Below the pieces are notes generated by a model. That model did not search any database, had not been told where the DNA came from, and saw only the letters and a list, made by a program, of their open reading frames with translations. A DNA stretch of 64,000 nucleotides from Diadema setosum (Eukaryota; Echinodermata; Echinoidea; Diadematoida; Diadematidae), in the NCBI GenBank assembly GCA_033980235.1, contig CM067066.1, positions 33,519,180 to 33,583,179 on the forward strand. Direction: 5' to 3'. Below, piece after piece: positions 26,421-39,200 of this stretch (the stretch's first letter is position 1; every line of letters starts with the position of its first letter). Made by a program: the position numbers and the translations under genes.

Positions 26421-28494
26421 TGGAGATGCATTTCATTACATAAATTGTTCATACAAAATTACACTGGCAACAACATGCAACATTGGGCTTGCACCTATGT
26501 GATGTACTTCTGGAGAACAAGCAAAAATGCCACGAGGGAGGTACATCAATGAAGCTTTTTTTTTTGGGGGGGGGGGGGACTTTTTTGTGTGTATGATGAA
26601 GACAGGCCTGAATAACCTAATGCTTAACATTTCCTGAAAAAAAAAAATCAATAATAAAATACATCTTTTGTTCTTCTCCTGTCCTGCAAGTCCTACTGGA
26701 ATAAATGGAGACGTTTGTTAAATCTATTTCATTTCACAGGTGAAAAAGTGGGGTGCCATATTAAGTGTTACACGTGTCGTTCCTTTTCCCCCTTTCTTCT
26801 TCTTTTTTTTTTATATCTACTTATACAAGTTGGAAGATTTCAATTCAAGTCAGCTACACAGTCATTCATGACATACCAGAATATTATCCTCATACAGACT
26901 TCTCGCTAAGAAGACAAAGAAGAGCTAATCAAAATTTGTCAATACCACAAAATCTCATTTGCAGATCCGCATTTTTTTTGGGGGGGGTGGGGATTGTTTC
27001 CCTTTTTCATGCTGAAATTGAAGAAAGAAATAGGAATGAAAGTGAACGACCTATAAATCTTCTGATGCTGTATTGTCTGAAAAAAAAAAAATGCAAACAA
27101 TCAATAACTTTGTGTTAGTGCGTGTGTAAGACCTCTTTCCCCCTGAATTTTCTGAGATATATTTCCCTGATTTTTCTGTTCCCATCAAAGAAAGCAACAT
27201 ATAAAATATGAATGGAATTTCCCTTGGAATTTCAAACAACTTTACGATATCAAAACTAATCAAATTCAAGCAAACATGTAGAAAATGAAAGTATTATGAC
27301 ATCAATGTTGACATGGTTACTAATGGCATTACATCAATGTCCTTTCATTAATTTCTATAAAGAGATATTCTTGTATGTGCTCTGGCTACAAGAGTTGGTA
27401 CAAAGATGAAAATGGAATAACACCCTTCCACAATGTAGGTCACATTTCTGCTTCCTGCATCTTAAAATAAATGGCTTAATTTCCCCAAAGTAAAACATTT
27501 CATGGAAACTTTAGCACATTCCTGACTGCATGACACAACACATTTGAAGAACATAAAAAAAAACAGCTTTTCCCAACAATTTAATCCACATTACATGTAA
27601 AACATCAAGCACCTTTATCAGGAAATTTGATCACAAAAACTCTGGTTTTGTGGAAAATTCCGAGCTAGGCCTCAAAATTGAACTTGCAATCTGAGCAAGG
27701 TTGTCAAATCATGTACTCGAGCGACAAGCATTCCTGGAAATGCATGAGCCTGCCAGGGGTGCCTAACTCATTTTCAAGATGCAGGGCTTTCCTGGGGAAA
27801 GTTAATTTTGGAGTCTGCTGGAGCTATTTATTGGCCATAACTGCATGCCAACAGGTCTAGATGCAGTGTTTGATATTAAATGTGATATTGTACCCTGCAT
27901 TATAGATTAGGTGTATGTGTTATCACTGAATCTACACTGCAATTTAATTATGACAAAATACCCCCTACACTGTATAGTCAATGGTTGCTTGCTCTCAAAG
28001 CACCTAATGACATATCTATTTCTAGTAACTTGTACTTTCTCCAAGGAATAACCTATAGCCAGGAAAATTCACATTTTTACTGTCCTTTTTTTTTTCATCT
28101 AGCAATTGCCTTTTTGCAAACTGTATTATTATTATTTTTTTTTTAGGTTAACAAGAATCAATGTTCTTTTCCCTGCCATGGACGAACTACTTGTGTTTGT
28201 TCCCATGTATGGAAAGAAGGAACAAAACAGCTGACAAGAGGTGATAAAAAACAAACAAATACTAAATACTCTGATGGAATGAAAAAAAAAATGAGAAACT
28301 CTATGAATGACTATAAATATTTGTGCTCTTTGGCACTCCCATGCACTTTGAAAGGTACATCATTAGATTTTGTTGTTGTCATACACGTGTACATCATTAA
28401 TTATGTTCTTTAGAACAATTTTCCCCCTAAAGCCAGATATCCTTGCAGGACCCGTGAAATGCAGTTAGCAGCAGTGTACAATGTGGGTGTCTGT

Positions 28495-28502
<8 letters not shown>

Positions 28503-28537
<35 letters not shown>
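28503..28537. repeat. (CA)n microsatellite
   Basis: An uninterrupted AC dinucleotide run. The overlapping 87-codon ORF is an artefact of this repeat. Confidence 0.95.
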
Positions 28538-28538
<1 letters not shown>

Positions 28539-28690
28539 TGCATTGTATGAAATATTCCGAGTCTGAAGAAAGAAAATATTCAGAAACAATGTCTCTTCAA
28601 AGAAAGCATCAAATAGTTGGGAAACAATCGTTGCACTACAAAGAAATTCTCAAGCAGCCACAGCAAGAAAGGAAACAAACTCTGACTAAT

Positions 28691-28841
28691 GGGCTCTGTT
28701 GCATAGAAGTCAAGATCAAACATACTTCAGAAAATCAAACGTAAGTATGTGAATACTCAATTCTGATTGGCTGCTCTATACCTAGCTTATGTTTGATTTT
28801 CTGACTTACATTTGATTGCATCTCTTTATGCAACAGGGCCC
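28691..28841. mobile_element. 151-bp MITE, GGGCTCTGTTGCATA ends
   Basis: GGGCTCTGTTGCATA pairs with TATGCAACAGGGCCC. CAGAAAATCAAACGTAAGT has its inverted counterpart CTTATGTTTGATTTTCTG. There is a short unpaired centre. Confidence 0.8.
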
Positions 28842-28865
28842 TGTTCTACTCTCCACATCATTGCA

Positions 28866-28926
28866 ATTTAACAGAGGAGAAAATATATCAAATGAGTTTA
28901 ACAGAGGAGAAAATATATTAAATGAA
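28866..28926 (+). repeat. Two-copy 30-bp tandem duplication
   Basis: GTTTAACAGAGGAGAAAATA recurs after 30 bp with almost no change. It lies just downstream of the 151-bp MITE. Confidence 0.8.
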
Positions 28927-29479
28927 TTTAAACCTTTAGAAAAAGACACTGTGACTAAGGGAGGCCTACTCAAAAGTCACAATCCCAGCATCTACCAGTC
29001 CTGTCAATAAATGCATATTTTTCAGTTCCGAGCAGAAGCTCCCCAAAAATAATTATTCATGTGACATTTACGTAACTTTCTACAGACTCTGCTTTTCACA
29101 AGCACACCTGCATAATGCAATAAGCATGCAGACTCTCTTTTCCAGGAAAACAACCCCTGTGAAGAGACTACATTCTACTTGGCCACTTACAGGGCAGTAT
29201 GCATGAATAAAACATACACTGTATAATTTGAGCCAGTTAGCGCAGTCAGATCTGAGAGTGTGTGTAAATGTGTGTGTGTGTGTCATTTTCATTTATATGC
29301 AAAGTCCTCCCTTCAGATTCCGAGTTACTAGGAATATCCAGGCATATTAAAAAAAAAAAAAAAAAAAACTTAAGAAAAAGCATGCATAAAGATTAAAAGT
29401 GTCTGCACTGCATGGATTTGAGGAAAAAGGAGTCAAAAACAGAAGTTTACTAGCTCAAATACATGGCATATAAAATGCA

Positions 29480-31080
29480 TGATTAATTGACCAGTTTACC
29501 AACACATAAGCACGTGATAGGCGTGTTTATGGACCTCAGCAAGGCGTTCGATACTCTAGATCATGGTGTCTTACTTTCCAAATTGCAGCATTATGGTGTA
29601 TGGGGCGTCGCCCTTGATTGGTTTCTTAGTTACTTATCAAATAGATATCAATATACTGTTCACGATTCTCATTCATCTACTTTGCTTCCGTTAACATGTG
29701 GTGTCCCCCAGGGATCCATTTTAGGCCCGCTTTTATTCCTAATATATGTAATGATTTGGTTTATGTGTCAGACTCATTGCAATATATTCTCTTTGCCGAT
29801 GATACCAATGTATTCTTTTCCCATGCTGATTACAATAGTCTTATTTCGAAACTGAGTACTGAACTACCGTAATTGTCACTTTGGTTCCGGAGCAACGTGT
29901 TATCTCTCAGCTTGTCAAAAACAAGTTTTATTCATTTTAAAGGTTATAGAAGAACAAATCATGATCCAGAAAATAATGTGTTACTCATAGATGATATTGC
30001 AATTGAATAAAAATCATGTATGAAATTTTTGGGTGTTGTTATCAATGAATATTTGAATTGGTCTGATCATGTCAGACATATATCATAGAGCTCACACAGA
30101 CCCAATATTTCAAAAGCATAACATTTTGAAAATTGATAACATTAATTTTTTACAGACTGCTACCTTCATGTTTCGCTACAATATTCAGTGTTTACCTTCT
30201 TATTTCATGAATATTTTCCAACTCAATAAACAAATCCACTCCTACCCTACAAGAAATGCCTCCAATATTCATCTTATAAATCCCAGAACTTGTTTAGCTA
30301 AAAAATCAATTCGGCACACTGGCCCAGACGTATGGAATTCTTTACCATCTCAGTTCCGTGCAATTCACTCAATTGGTTCCTTTAAAAGATTTGTTAAGCA
30401 TATGCTTGTTGCTAAATATCAGTGAGTTAATTTACATATCCAGAACATGAATTCTTTTGTTACTTGAAGCATCTTCATTCTATGTTGTACTCTGCCTTCT
30501 GTTGTAGGCATGCCATGGAATGTTTCTCTATTTTTATATACAGATGTCACTGGTCCATACTTGCTACACCCAGCCGTTACCTGGCAACAGGGTGAATGCA
30601 CCTGCAATTAGTGTTGTATTTGCACAGTGTGTTATTGTACAATGAATGAGGAATCTTTCTATTTCTCTCTCTCCTGTTCTTTCTCACCATCTTTCATTAT
30701 CGCTGTCCCCTTCTTCTTTGTTGTTCTTTCTTAGCATCACCTGTGTACATGTCCGTGTATGTTTTGTTGTGTAACTGTTTTTGTTGTGTAAAACTAGTTT
30801 GTTTTGTTGTAGTTAAGTAAACCGATAGTTGGTTGAAACTGTTTATTTATCTATTTGTGTACGAGGCTCCAATATCAAGCTCGGCTTACTGGGGATCCTC
30901 CTGTATGGTACCTTGATTTTTTGTTTATTATGATTATGTCTTCGTTCTCTGTCACAATGATTTGATTGCCTGTCATGTGCAAAATCAGCCATGAATTATT
31001 ATGAATCATGTGTTTATTTCTGAATGTGATCAGAGTTGATTATATTGTACCATACAGAAACAATAAAATGAAAATGAAAT
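29480..31080 (+). mobile_element. 5'-truncated non-LTR retrotransposon (CR1/L2-like)
   Basis: The 5' truncation falls inside the reverse transcriptase. From 29500 the translation shows GVFMDLSKAFDTLDH, then GVPQGSILGPLLF; after a frame change the catalytic FADDTN box lies near 29790. The segment 30069-30425 encodes the conserved post-RT region (YPTRNA, TGPDVWNSLP). The non-coding tail runs to AATAAAATGAAAATGAAAT near 31060-31078. The clade assignment is tentative, from RT signature and tail only. Confidence 0.8.
29487..30425 (+). pseudogene. Reverse transcriptase remnant, frameshifted
   Basis: The first 122 codons run from the palm entry (DLSKAFD) to GVPQGSILGPLLFLIYV, where a frameshift moves the FADDTNVFFS box to another frame. 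Stops and a further shift follow near 29870-30070. The last 118 codons resume an open frame with the post-RT YPTRN...WNSLP motif. The endonuclease domain is absent, so the copy is dead. Confidence 0.8.
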
Positions 31081-31726
31081 TTACATTGTATTGTTAATAG
31101 CACAATGGATAATAATAGCCAAAGTTGCCCTGAAAATTCCCTGATGTACATAATGGCATTATGTACCTCTAAAACTTTTTCTGGGTACTGAAAGGCAGGT
31201 ACTGAAAGGCATTCATGAGGAACACTTAAATTGAAAATATTTTGGCCATTCACACTAATATAAAAAAATTGTTCCATCACACACATATACACACAAATGT
31301 TGTTAGGTATCTGCGCCACAGGCCAACCAAAACACTGCTAGGAAAGTTACAGATTGGAACAAAAACTTTCCCTCTTGACATAACTCAATGAGTTTTCATT
31401 GCAGTTCAAATGGAAAGGGAAAGCAACATATTTGTTGAATGTCATATCCGTATTCCCGTATGACCATATCAGTATACTAGCCTATTGCTCAAAAACTTTT
31501 ATCTTGTTACATTCGGGTATAATACCTGGGGATTTAAATGCAAAAATCTGTTAATTCTGAGACATTTATGCATCATAATGTGTATGTCAGAGGCCTTCAT
31601 TCACAAGATATGTTGCCTTCTCTCAGCTTCACTGATGGTAGCACTTGGTGTCAAGAGTGTCTAAAAATTTTGATCACATTGCGTTCATATTACACAACGA
31701 GGCAATCAAGGATAAGATACCCCACG

Positions 31727-31906
31727 ACAATCAAACCTGCCATAGCGACCACCTATCTATAGTGGCCACCTGCTGTATATGGACATTAAACACAATACCC
31801 CCAGAGAGAAAAGCCATGTAAACGACCCTGTCTATAGTGGCCACTTGTCTACAATGGCCACTTTTTCCGTCTCCCTTGGGTGGCCGCTATAGACAGGTTT
31901 GACTGT
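31727..31906. mobile_element. 180-bp MITE with TATAGTGGCCAC words
   Basis: Ends ACAATCAAACCTGCCATAGCG and, inverted, ACAGTCAAACCTGTCTATAGCG pair. TCTATAGTGGCCAC occurs twice inside. No ORF. Confidence 0.7.
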
Positions 31907-32441
31907 TAATTGCTTCTTTGTCTTGTGATGCCTAAACATTTTTCCATCACGTTCAATCAAGTATAAATTTTATTGGCACAATGAGTGGGATATTGGACAT
32001 AATAAATATATATTATACCTCACAATCTGTAATTCTAGATCATAATAAGCCTACTGCTCCTCTATAACCTTATGTCATTTTAATTTCAAGCAAGGCTAAC
32101 CACCATTAGAGGAATGATGGGCAGCTTTGCTTTGAAAATTCTCCAATAAAGAAAACTAGCTCATAAAAGAAGTAGAGGGTGGTTTACAAAATACATACCC
32201 AAACTGACGAGTGTGCTCTTTCGAGTCTTTATAATGAGAAGTATTTATTTCACCTGTTCTGGCTAAACAAATTTCAATGTAAGCACTACATGCATCAGTT
32301 GCTGCTACATGTATGTTGCATGTTGGGCAAGCCCCAAGCACACTTTCTGGTAGTTACTAACAGTCTACTATAATGGTAAGCATAATATTTGAAATGCTGG
32401 AAACTACCAACAATAAATCTGTCAAAGTCATCCACATTCTC

Positions 32442-32661
32442 TACTGTAAAACGAGGAATGTTCATGACATGTGCATTTCAATTTCATGAATTTCGCGAGA
32501 GCTACAATTCGCAAAATTAAAATGCACGTGAAGGCTCTTATCTACACCATATATGCATTGAATGCCATGGCTGGAGGCACTTCGCAAAATTTCATGCCAT
32601 GAAAAAGGCTGTCAGCTCCAATTTGCACAAATTTCATGCCGCTAAAATATGTTTTACAGTA
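32442..32661 (-). mobile_element. TACTGTAAAACATGA MITE, copy 2, reversed
   Basis: TACTGTAAAAC at the left and GTTTTACAGTA at the right. Read on the minus strand, the GGAGCTGACAGCC, CATTCAATGCATAT and GCGAATT blocks appear in the same order as at 12676. Confidence 0.8.
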
Positions 32662-33989
32662 ATTAATAGGTGACTTGAGTTTGCTATTTTTGTGGAGTTG
32701 TCAAAAGAAAAAAAAACTTCTATGATTATATGAAAAAAAAAACACATTCTATCAAAGGGAGGTTGCCTAAAAATTAAAAGATAACTTCTGAAAGACAAAA
32801 TGTCCCAAACCAGATTTCAGACGTATTATTCTCTTTAGCACGTACAGCAATATCAAAGCTAATAATTTTTAGCATACATTCTTCTTCTAAGAAAAAGAGT
32901 TAATCTCTCATAAGACACAAATTGTGCTTGAAATTTCATATTTAACAGTGTTATTTTCCAGTTTGGCCCAAGGTGAAGCTTGCTCAACAAAGCGATGACT
33001 ATCACATGTACACTGCATTTTGTGGGAACAAGTGACTTGAATAGCTCCTCACAGGGCCCTCTGGGGTTAAAAGTAGCCTTGAATTTGAATAGGGCCCTAA
33101 ATCTGTAATTCAGCCCTATTAGACAAATCCTCGTCAATACAGCAGACGTACATGTACCTTAATGTGTGATATAGCTCATGCAGCTTGCATACCTTCCAGC
33201 TATGAACGCGGTGAATATGAACAAACATCCAGGGATCCATACGCAGGTGCAAAGTATTCCCTGTCCCAATTCTGAAATTCCAAGAAATCTGTCTTGCTTG
33301 CCTTACCATGATCGCAGTCAATCCCACACATCTGGCCTCACTTCAAGGCTATAAGCATCTGTTTTTTCCCCCTCATTATACTCCTTGTTGTCTTCTTCTC
33401 TGAGCTTTATAATTAGGTTACACATCAGTATAGCGCCATCTTGTGTACGTATGATGTACAGTTACACACTACTATAATTTTAGCGAACGCTAACGATAAT
33501 CCCAATGCCAATTCACACCTGTCATGTAGTATTTAATGTATTTACAATCACAGCAATTTTCTTCTTTTTTTTATGAGTTTTTTTTTTTCTGAAAAATGTA
33601 ATCCTATAACCTAATTCAGGTCAGTATTAAATTCAGAATACAAATCTTTCATTCCACAAACTCATCCCCATGATTACCATATTTCAATGTGTATAAACCG
33701 CACCACCACTTTCGGACTTCATAGGAGGGGAAAAATGAATTTTAAAAGAGAAAGAAACTAGAAATGTCGACTGGTATGCCTCAACCATAATGCATGGTTC
33801 TCCTAATAGTACAATGTCTTGGCAATTTGTGATGACAGTTTCACATAATTGGCAATTTGTGATGACAGTTTCACATAATTGGCGAAATATTAAAATGACA
33901 GGTTTGTCACAAATGTGTTGAATGTTCACTTTCCTTGAACTAGATATAACTGGATGAATGGCTATATTGTTTAAGTGTTACCACAGGTA

Positions 33990-34714
33990 TTTGGGAATTT
34001 GATGATATTTACCTGACTTTTGAGCCTCTGATAAGTTTATGCATTAATTATCAAAGTATGGAGAAAAAGTGTGATTTCAGTATTAAAAAGTAGAACAATT
34101 TTAGCATTTTTAACCTGGCCTTTGTCCTTTGACCTCTGACCCTATGACCCTAAAATTCCCAAGAGAATCACTTACTGTCAGGTAGAACATGCATAGGTAT
34201 TTGCTAAGTTTCATGATGATACCTTGAGTCACTTTCGAGATATGGTGGAAGAAGTGAAATTTAGCACTTTCACTTGACCTTTGACCTTTTGGAAAGAAAC
34301 TTCCAAGAGAATCTCTATTGCTTATTGGGTAAGACATGTATATATTGAAAAAAAGTGAAATTTTAACATTTTCATTTGACCTTTGACCCAAAACTCTCTA
34401 TGAAGAATCCTTATTTAGCAGTACATGTATATAATAAGTTTCAAGAAAATACCTTAAGGCATTGCATAGATATGGGGGAAATAGTGAAATATTTAGTATT
34501 TGACCTTGACCTTTTGACCTTTGCACCCAAAAGTTAATAGGCACAACTTAGCTCACTCATACATATACATGCTAAGTTTCATTAGGATACCTCAAACGGT
34601 TTTTTAGTTACGCTCTCCGCAAAATTGATTACGGACGGACGGACGGACAGACGGGCAGACGGACAACCCAAAAACATAATGCCTCTGGCGACACTTTGTG
34701 GTGGAGGCATAAAA
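33990..34714 (+). repeat. TGACCTTTGACC-rich repeat ending GGAGGCATAAAAA
   Basis: It contains related segments with TTTGACC blocks near 34120, 34275, 34378 and 34515, then a GGAC/GACG tetranucleotide run at 34633-34665 and the terminal GGTGGAGGCATAAAAA. The motif at 34275-34287 is again a perfect DR1. Relatives: 21570-22155 and 49735-49945. Confidence 0.75.
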
Positions 34715-35025
34715 ACTGGGAGCAATGAAAGGGAAACCAGCCTAGAATTGGAGACTAAATCTTTACAGAAATCAATGCAAATTTCTTTTCCCTTGCAATT
34801 GTTTTCTCTAAATCAAAAGTTTTGTCTATTTTTGAGCAGTAATACGCATCTTTGCCAAAATTGAGTTCTAAGAAGGTTAACAGTACCTTGTCATGATAGT
34901 AGCATGATAGTGCTGTGGAACCAGGGAGAACATCTCATCTCCCTGGTGGAACTGGGTACCTCTCAACTAGCACAATACGCACCATGTGATTGCAGCATCG
35001 CTCAGCAATATTTGCCTTGGCATAC

Positions 35026-36145
35026 TGTCACGAATGTACACACAAGTAGTTATGTACATGTATCAAGGCTGTATGCATGGTTGCTATTATGTACACAGGT
35101 AGACCAGAATAATGGAGAACATTCTATATGATATAGATATAGTACATACAGGCTGACCAGATCAGTGGAGAATATTCTATGTAGTATACAATGTAGCTAC
35201 AGTACATGTATGCATGTGACAGGAAATACATTATAGCTCACTCAATCTAGAATGAGTTAACCCATTCCAGAAAATTCTGGGAAGTGCTGGCTGAGTGAGG
35301 CACTGCCCTTGTAGCCCAATGTGATTGGTAGTTAATTTTGGCAATGATGTTATGCACATATTAGGAAGTGAGTCATCCAGGATTCCTGGAATTTGGACTT
35401 GCCAATATGTTCAGGTATGTGGCCCCAGGGTGGAGAAAATTACAGAATGTACTAGAAAGGGGTGAATGGATAGTATATAAGCTGGAGAAATTCTGCAGTA
35501 GGCAGAGTACCCAACACCTCTGCTCTGGAGAGTTACGTCACTTCTGGCTCTGAAGCGACTTGTTATAGTCAGTCCTGTGTTACCTGCTGACCTGCTATAC
35601 AAATTGTGTTTGTGGAGATAAGGCCTGGAAGACATTTTGCCTGCAGAGAATTAATTTGCCTACGTTGGAGATAGACTCCATATTTTAGTGTCAACGGACA
35701 TTATTACGGCAAAGCTGTGACGGGCTGGATTCCTTGCTGGACATTATAAAGTGAATCATCATTCAATGCATCAACTGGACGTGGTCGTCATAACTTTTGG
35801 ATTTTGCATGTTTCGCCGTGGACATACATTGTGGATTTTACCCCGGATTAATAACGAGGATTATCACAACCTGCGCCTCTGGATTTACGTCTGAGGTATC
35901 ATTCATCTGTGCATCGAACATCGTATCTGGACACTGTCAAAGGGTTACTTGCTTTCAAATTTTGGACTGTAATGCACGTAAGTGATTCTATTACCGAGTT
36001 GTAATTGTTTGTATTGATCGTTATTGTACTGATGTGAAAACCGATTACGAGTCTGTACCCACAATATCACTGTTAATAAACCGCCTGAACATTAGTTGAT
36101 TGTTTCTTTTGTGCGATCATTCTCAGAGTGATTTTGGTCGTAACA
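35026..36145 (+). repeat. 5' LTR
   Basis: 1120 bp, TG...CA ends. A TATATAA box lies at 35474-35480 and a polyadenylation signal AATAAA at 36075-36080, giving a plausible U3-R-U5 layout with a transcript start near 35505-35515 (inferred). The 61- and 62-codon ORFs inside are also in the 3' LTR and are not considered genes. Confidence 0.95.
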
Positions 36146-36149
36146 AAAT

Positions 36150-36167
36150 TGGGGGCTTGTGTCTGAG
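36150..36167 (+). other. Candidate tRNA primer-binding site
   Basis: TGGGGGCTTGTGTCTG begins 4 bp after the 5' LTR. Its first ten bases match the tRNA-Pro type site at nine positions. The remaining bases fit less well, so the primer identity is tentative. Confidence 0.55.
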
Positions 36168-36281
36168 AAGTGAATTTAAAGCCAAAACTTAGAATTTGGA
36201 ACGTTCCGGAATCCAGAATATTGGTACAGACAAAATACCAGTTGAGTTGATTGTTCAATTGTATACTGTGTGTAATACATT

Positions 36282-39200
36282 GTGACAATGTCAATCAGTA
36301 CAATGGATGTTCAGGCATTTGTTCAGAGGACAGATTTGTCCCTCAAAGATTTGCAAAGGTTACGCAAATGTGATTTGACTGCTATTGCACAGCATTTAAA
36401 TGTTGATGTTCCACAAGGTGCAAGAAAGGCAGAAATTCTTGACTTGGTAGCTGGTCACATGGAGCTCAAAGAAGAAATTGACACTCCAAATCAAGCTCAA
36501 ATGTCAGATCAAACACGGCTTGAGCTTGCTAAATTGCAAATGGAAATGGAGAAAGAGAAGATGAGATTAGAAATGGAAAGAGAGAGGGACAGAGAACAAA
36601 GAGAAGTGGAAAGGGAAATTGAAATGAAGAAAATTGAAGTGGAGCAACAACTGAAACTGCGTGAGATGGAATTGACTCATGCACAGACTGTTGGAAATCG
36701 TGAAAGGGCTCCCTCTGAATTTGATTTGGCTAGGAACATTCGATTGGTGCCAAAGTTTGAAGAAGACAGAGTTGATGCATATTTTGTGTCATTTGAGAAG
36801 GTGGCTGACAGTTTGAACTGGCCACAGGAATTTTGGCCCTTGCTCCTTCAAAGTGTGTTTGTCGGCAAAGCAGCCGATGTGTACTCATCTCTTTCCAAAG
36901 AGCAATCACGTGACTATGCTACAGTCAAGAAAGCAGTGTTGAATGCTTATGAGTTGGTGCCAGAGGCTTACAGACATAAGTTCAGAAATTCGTACCGCAA
37001 ACCAGGCCAGACACATGTTGAGTTTGCTCGTGAAAAAGAAATGACGTTTGATAGGTGGTACCGATCCCTGAAAGTGGATCAGGATTTTGATAACCTACGT
37101 GAGGTTGTTCTTTTGGAAGAATTCAAAAAGAGTGTTGCTTTCAGTGTGAGGTTGCATCTGGAAGATCACAAAGTGGCAAGTTTGCATAAAGCAGCCTTTA
37201 TGGCTGATGAGTATGAGCTAACTCACAGACATGAAAACAGACCACCTTTCAGAAATTTCTCTGGAAATAGGAGAGACAAAAATCAGTCGAGCAACCAACA
37301 GAATGCTGGTTCAGGAATGTTGTCTGCACCACAGCCTCAATTTGACAAAGGGTCCAGTACAAGTGCAAATGTCATCAGATGTTTTCATTGTCACAAGAAA
37401 GGGCACATAAAGTTGCAATGTTGGAAGTTGCAAAATGGTGCAACGAAGGAGGTGGGATTTGTCATGTCAAAAAGTGTCCTACCCGAAAATAGTGTCCCGT
37501 TCAGTGAAACACAGGCCATTGAAAGTCGATCTCCCAAGTTCAAAGATAGGACTAAGCAGGTGGATGAGAGCTATCGTAGCTTTTTGTTTGATGGTGAGGT
37601 GACCCCATGTACTTCTGGTGAGGCAGGTAAACCAGTAGTCATCCTGCGGGATACGGGGGCCTCTCAGTCGTTGATGGTGGATGGTGGTATGACTTTTCCA
37701 CCAGATAGTGCAGTGAATGCAAAAGTCTTGATTCAGACTGTTGATGGCAGTTATATGTCAGTACCACTGTATAGAGTGGATTTGAAGTGTGACCTAGTTT
37801 CTGGTCCTGTTACTGTTGGAGTTGTTCCTGAGTTGCCCATGGCAGGCATTGACTTCTTGTTGGGGAATGACTTGGCTGGGGACAAGGTGGTTGCGTCTCC
37901 AGTTGTTTCGGATAAACCAGTGGTGGTTGCTGAAACTGAGCAGTTGCAGGAGGAGTTTCCTGGGATTTTCCCAGATTGTGTTGTGACTAGGTCTCAGGCT
38001 CGTAGAGCTGTTCAAGATGATGCGGATTCTGTTGATGTGGAGGAGAATTCCGGTGTTTGGTTGGCAGAAACCTTTTTCAAGGATTTGAATGATGGGGTTG
38101 CTGTATTAGGCTCCGAGGCTAACAGTGATGGGCTGTTTAGCAAGTCTTCCTTGGTTGAAGCACAGCAGGCAGACTCTGAGTTGAAAGGCTTGTCTCAGAC
38201 GGCATGTTCTGAGGCTGAGGCTGAAAAGGTCCCTGAGTGCTATTATGTCAAAGATGGCATTTTGATGAGGAAGTGGAGACCTCCCCATAGGCCAGCTGAT
38301 GAGGATTGGACGGTGGTCCGTCAAGTTGTTGTCCCTCCCAGTTACCGCGGTGAGATCTTGAGGATTGCTCACGAGTTACCAGTTGGCGGCCATTTAGGCG
38401 TCAGAAAGACAAAGGATCGGATCATGAGGCATTTCTATTGGCCAGGGTTGAATGTGGATGTGGCTGAGTTTTGCAAGACTTGTCACACATGTCAAGTGGC
38501 TGGTAAACCACAGCATTCAGTGAAGCCGGCGCCATTGATTCCGATACCTGCGTTTGAAGAACCATTCAGTCGGGTTCTAGTTGACTGTGTTGGACCTTTG
38601 CCTAGGACTAGGTCGGGTCATAAGTACCTCTTGACAATCATGGATATGTCTACACGGTTTCCAGAGGCTATCCCGTTGCGAAATATCACTGCTAAGACTG
38701 TGGTAGATGCTCTAGTGCAGTTTTTCACTAGGTATGGGTTGCCCAAGGAAGTGCAGTCTGACCAAGGGTCAAATTTCATGTCAGGCATATTTCAAGAGGT
38801 GATGTATCGTTTGGGTGTGAAGCAGCTGAAGTCGTCAGCTTATCATCCCCAATCCCAAGGTGCGTTGGAGCGCTACCACCAGACCCTAAAGACAATGATT
38901 AGGGCATTTTGTGAGGAGTATCCCGAGGATTGGGATAAGGGCATCCCTTTCCTGCTGTTCGCGACGAGGGACTCCCCAAATGAGTCGACGGGTTTCAGCC
39001 CATTTGAGTTGGTGTACGGTCATGAAGTTAGGGGCCCACTGAAGCTCATCAAAGAAAAATTCATGACTGAGGATGATGAGGTCCACCTACTTGACTATGT
39101 GTCAAAGTTTCGTGAAAGGCTTTCAAAGGCTTGTGAGGTAGCTAGGGAACACTTGAAAGTGTCACAAGACTCTATGAAGAGAAAGGCAGACAAAAATGCC

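Noticed and set aside
28481..28744. ORF starting with a Thr-His repeat
   Set aside because: It is a translation of the (CA)n microsatellite.
33684..33929. ORF with a repeated QLCETVITNC peptide
   Set aside because: It comes from a 30-bp tandem duplication of non-coding sequence near 33819-33880.
35796..35812. LTR substitutions as evidence of two different elements
   Set aside because: About three changes in 1120 bp with equal length and matching target duplication fit one recent insertion.
35368..35985. ORFs of 61-75 codons within the 5' LTR, repeated at 40090-40707
   Set aside because: They are identical because the LTRs are identical; no motif, and LTR regulatory sequence explains them.
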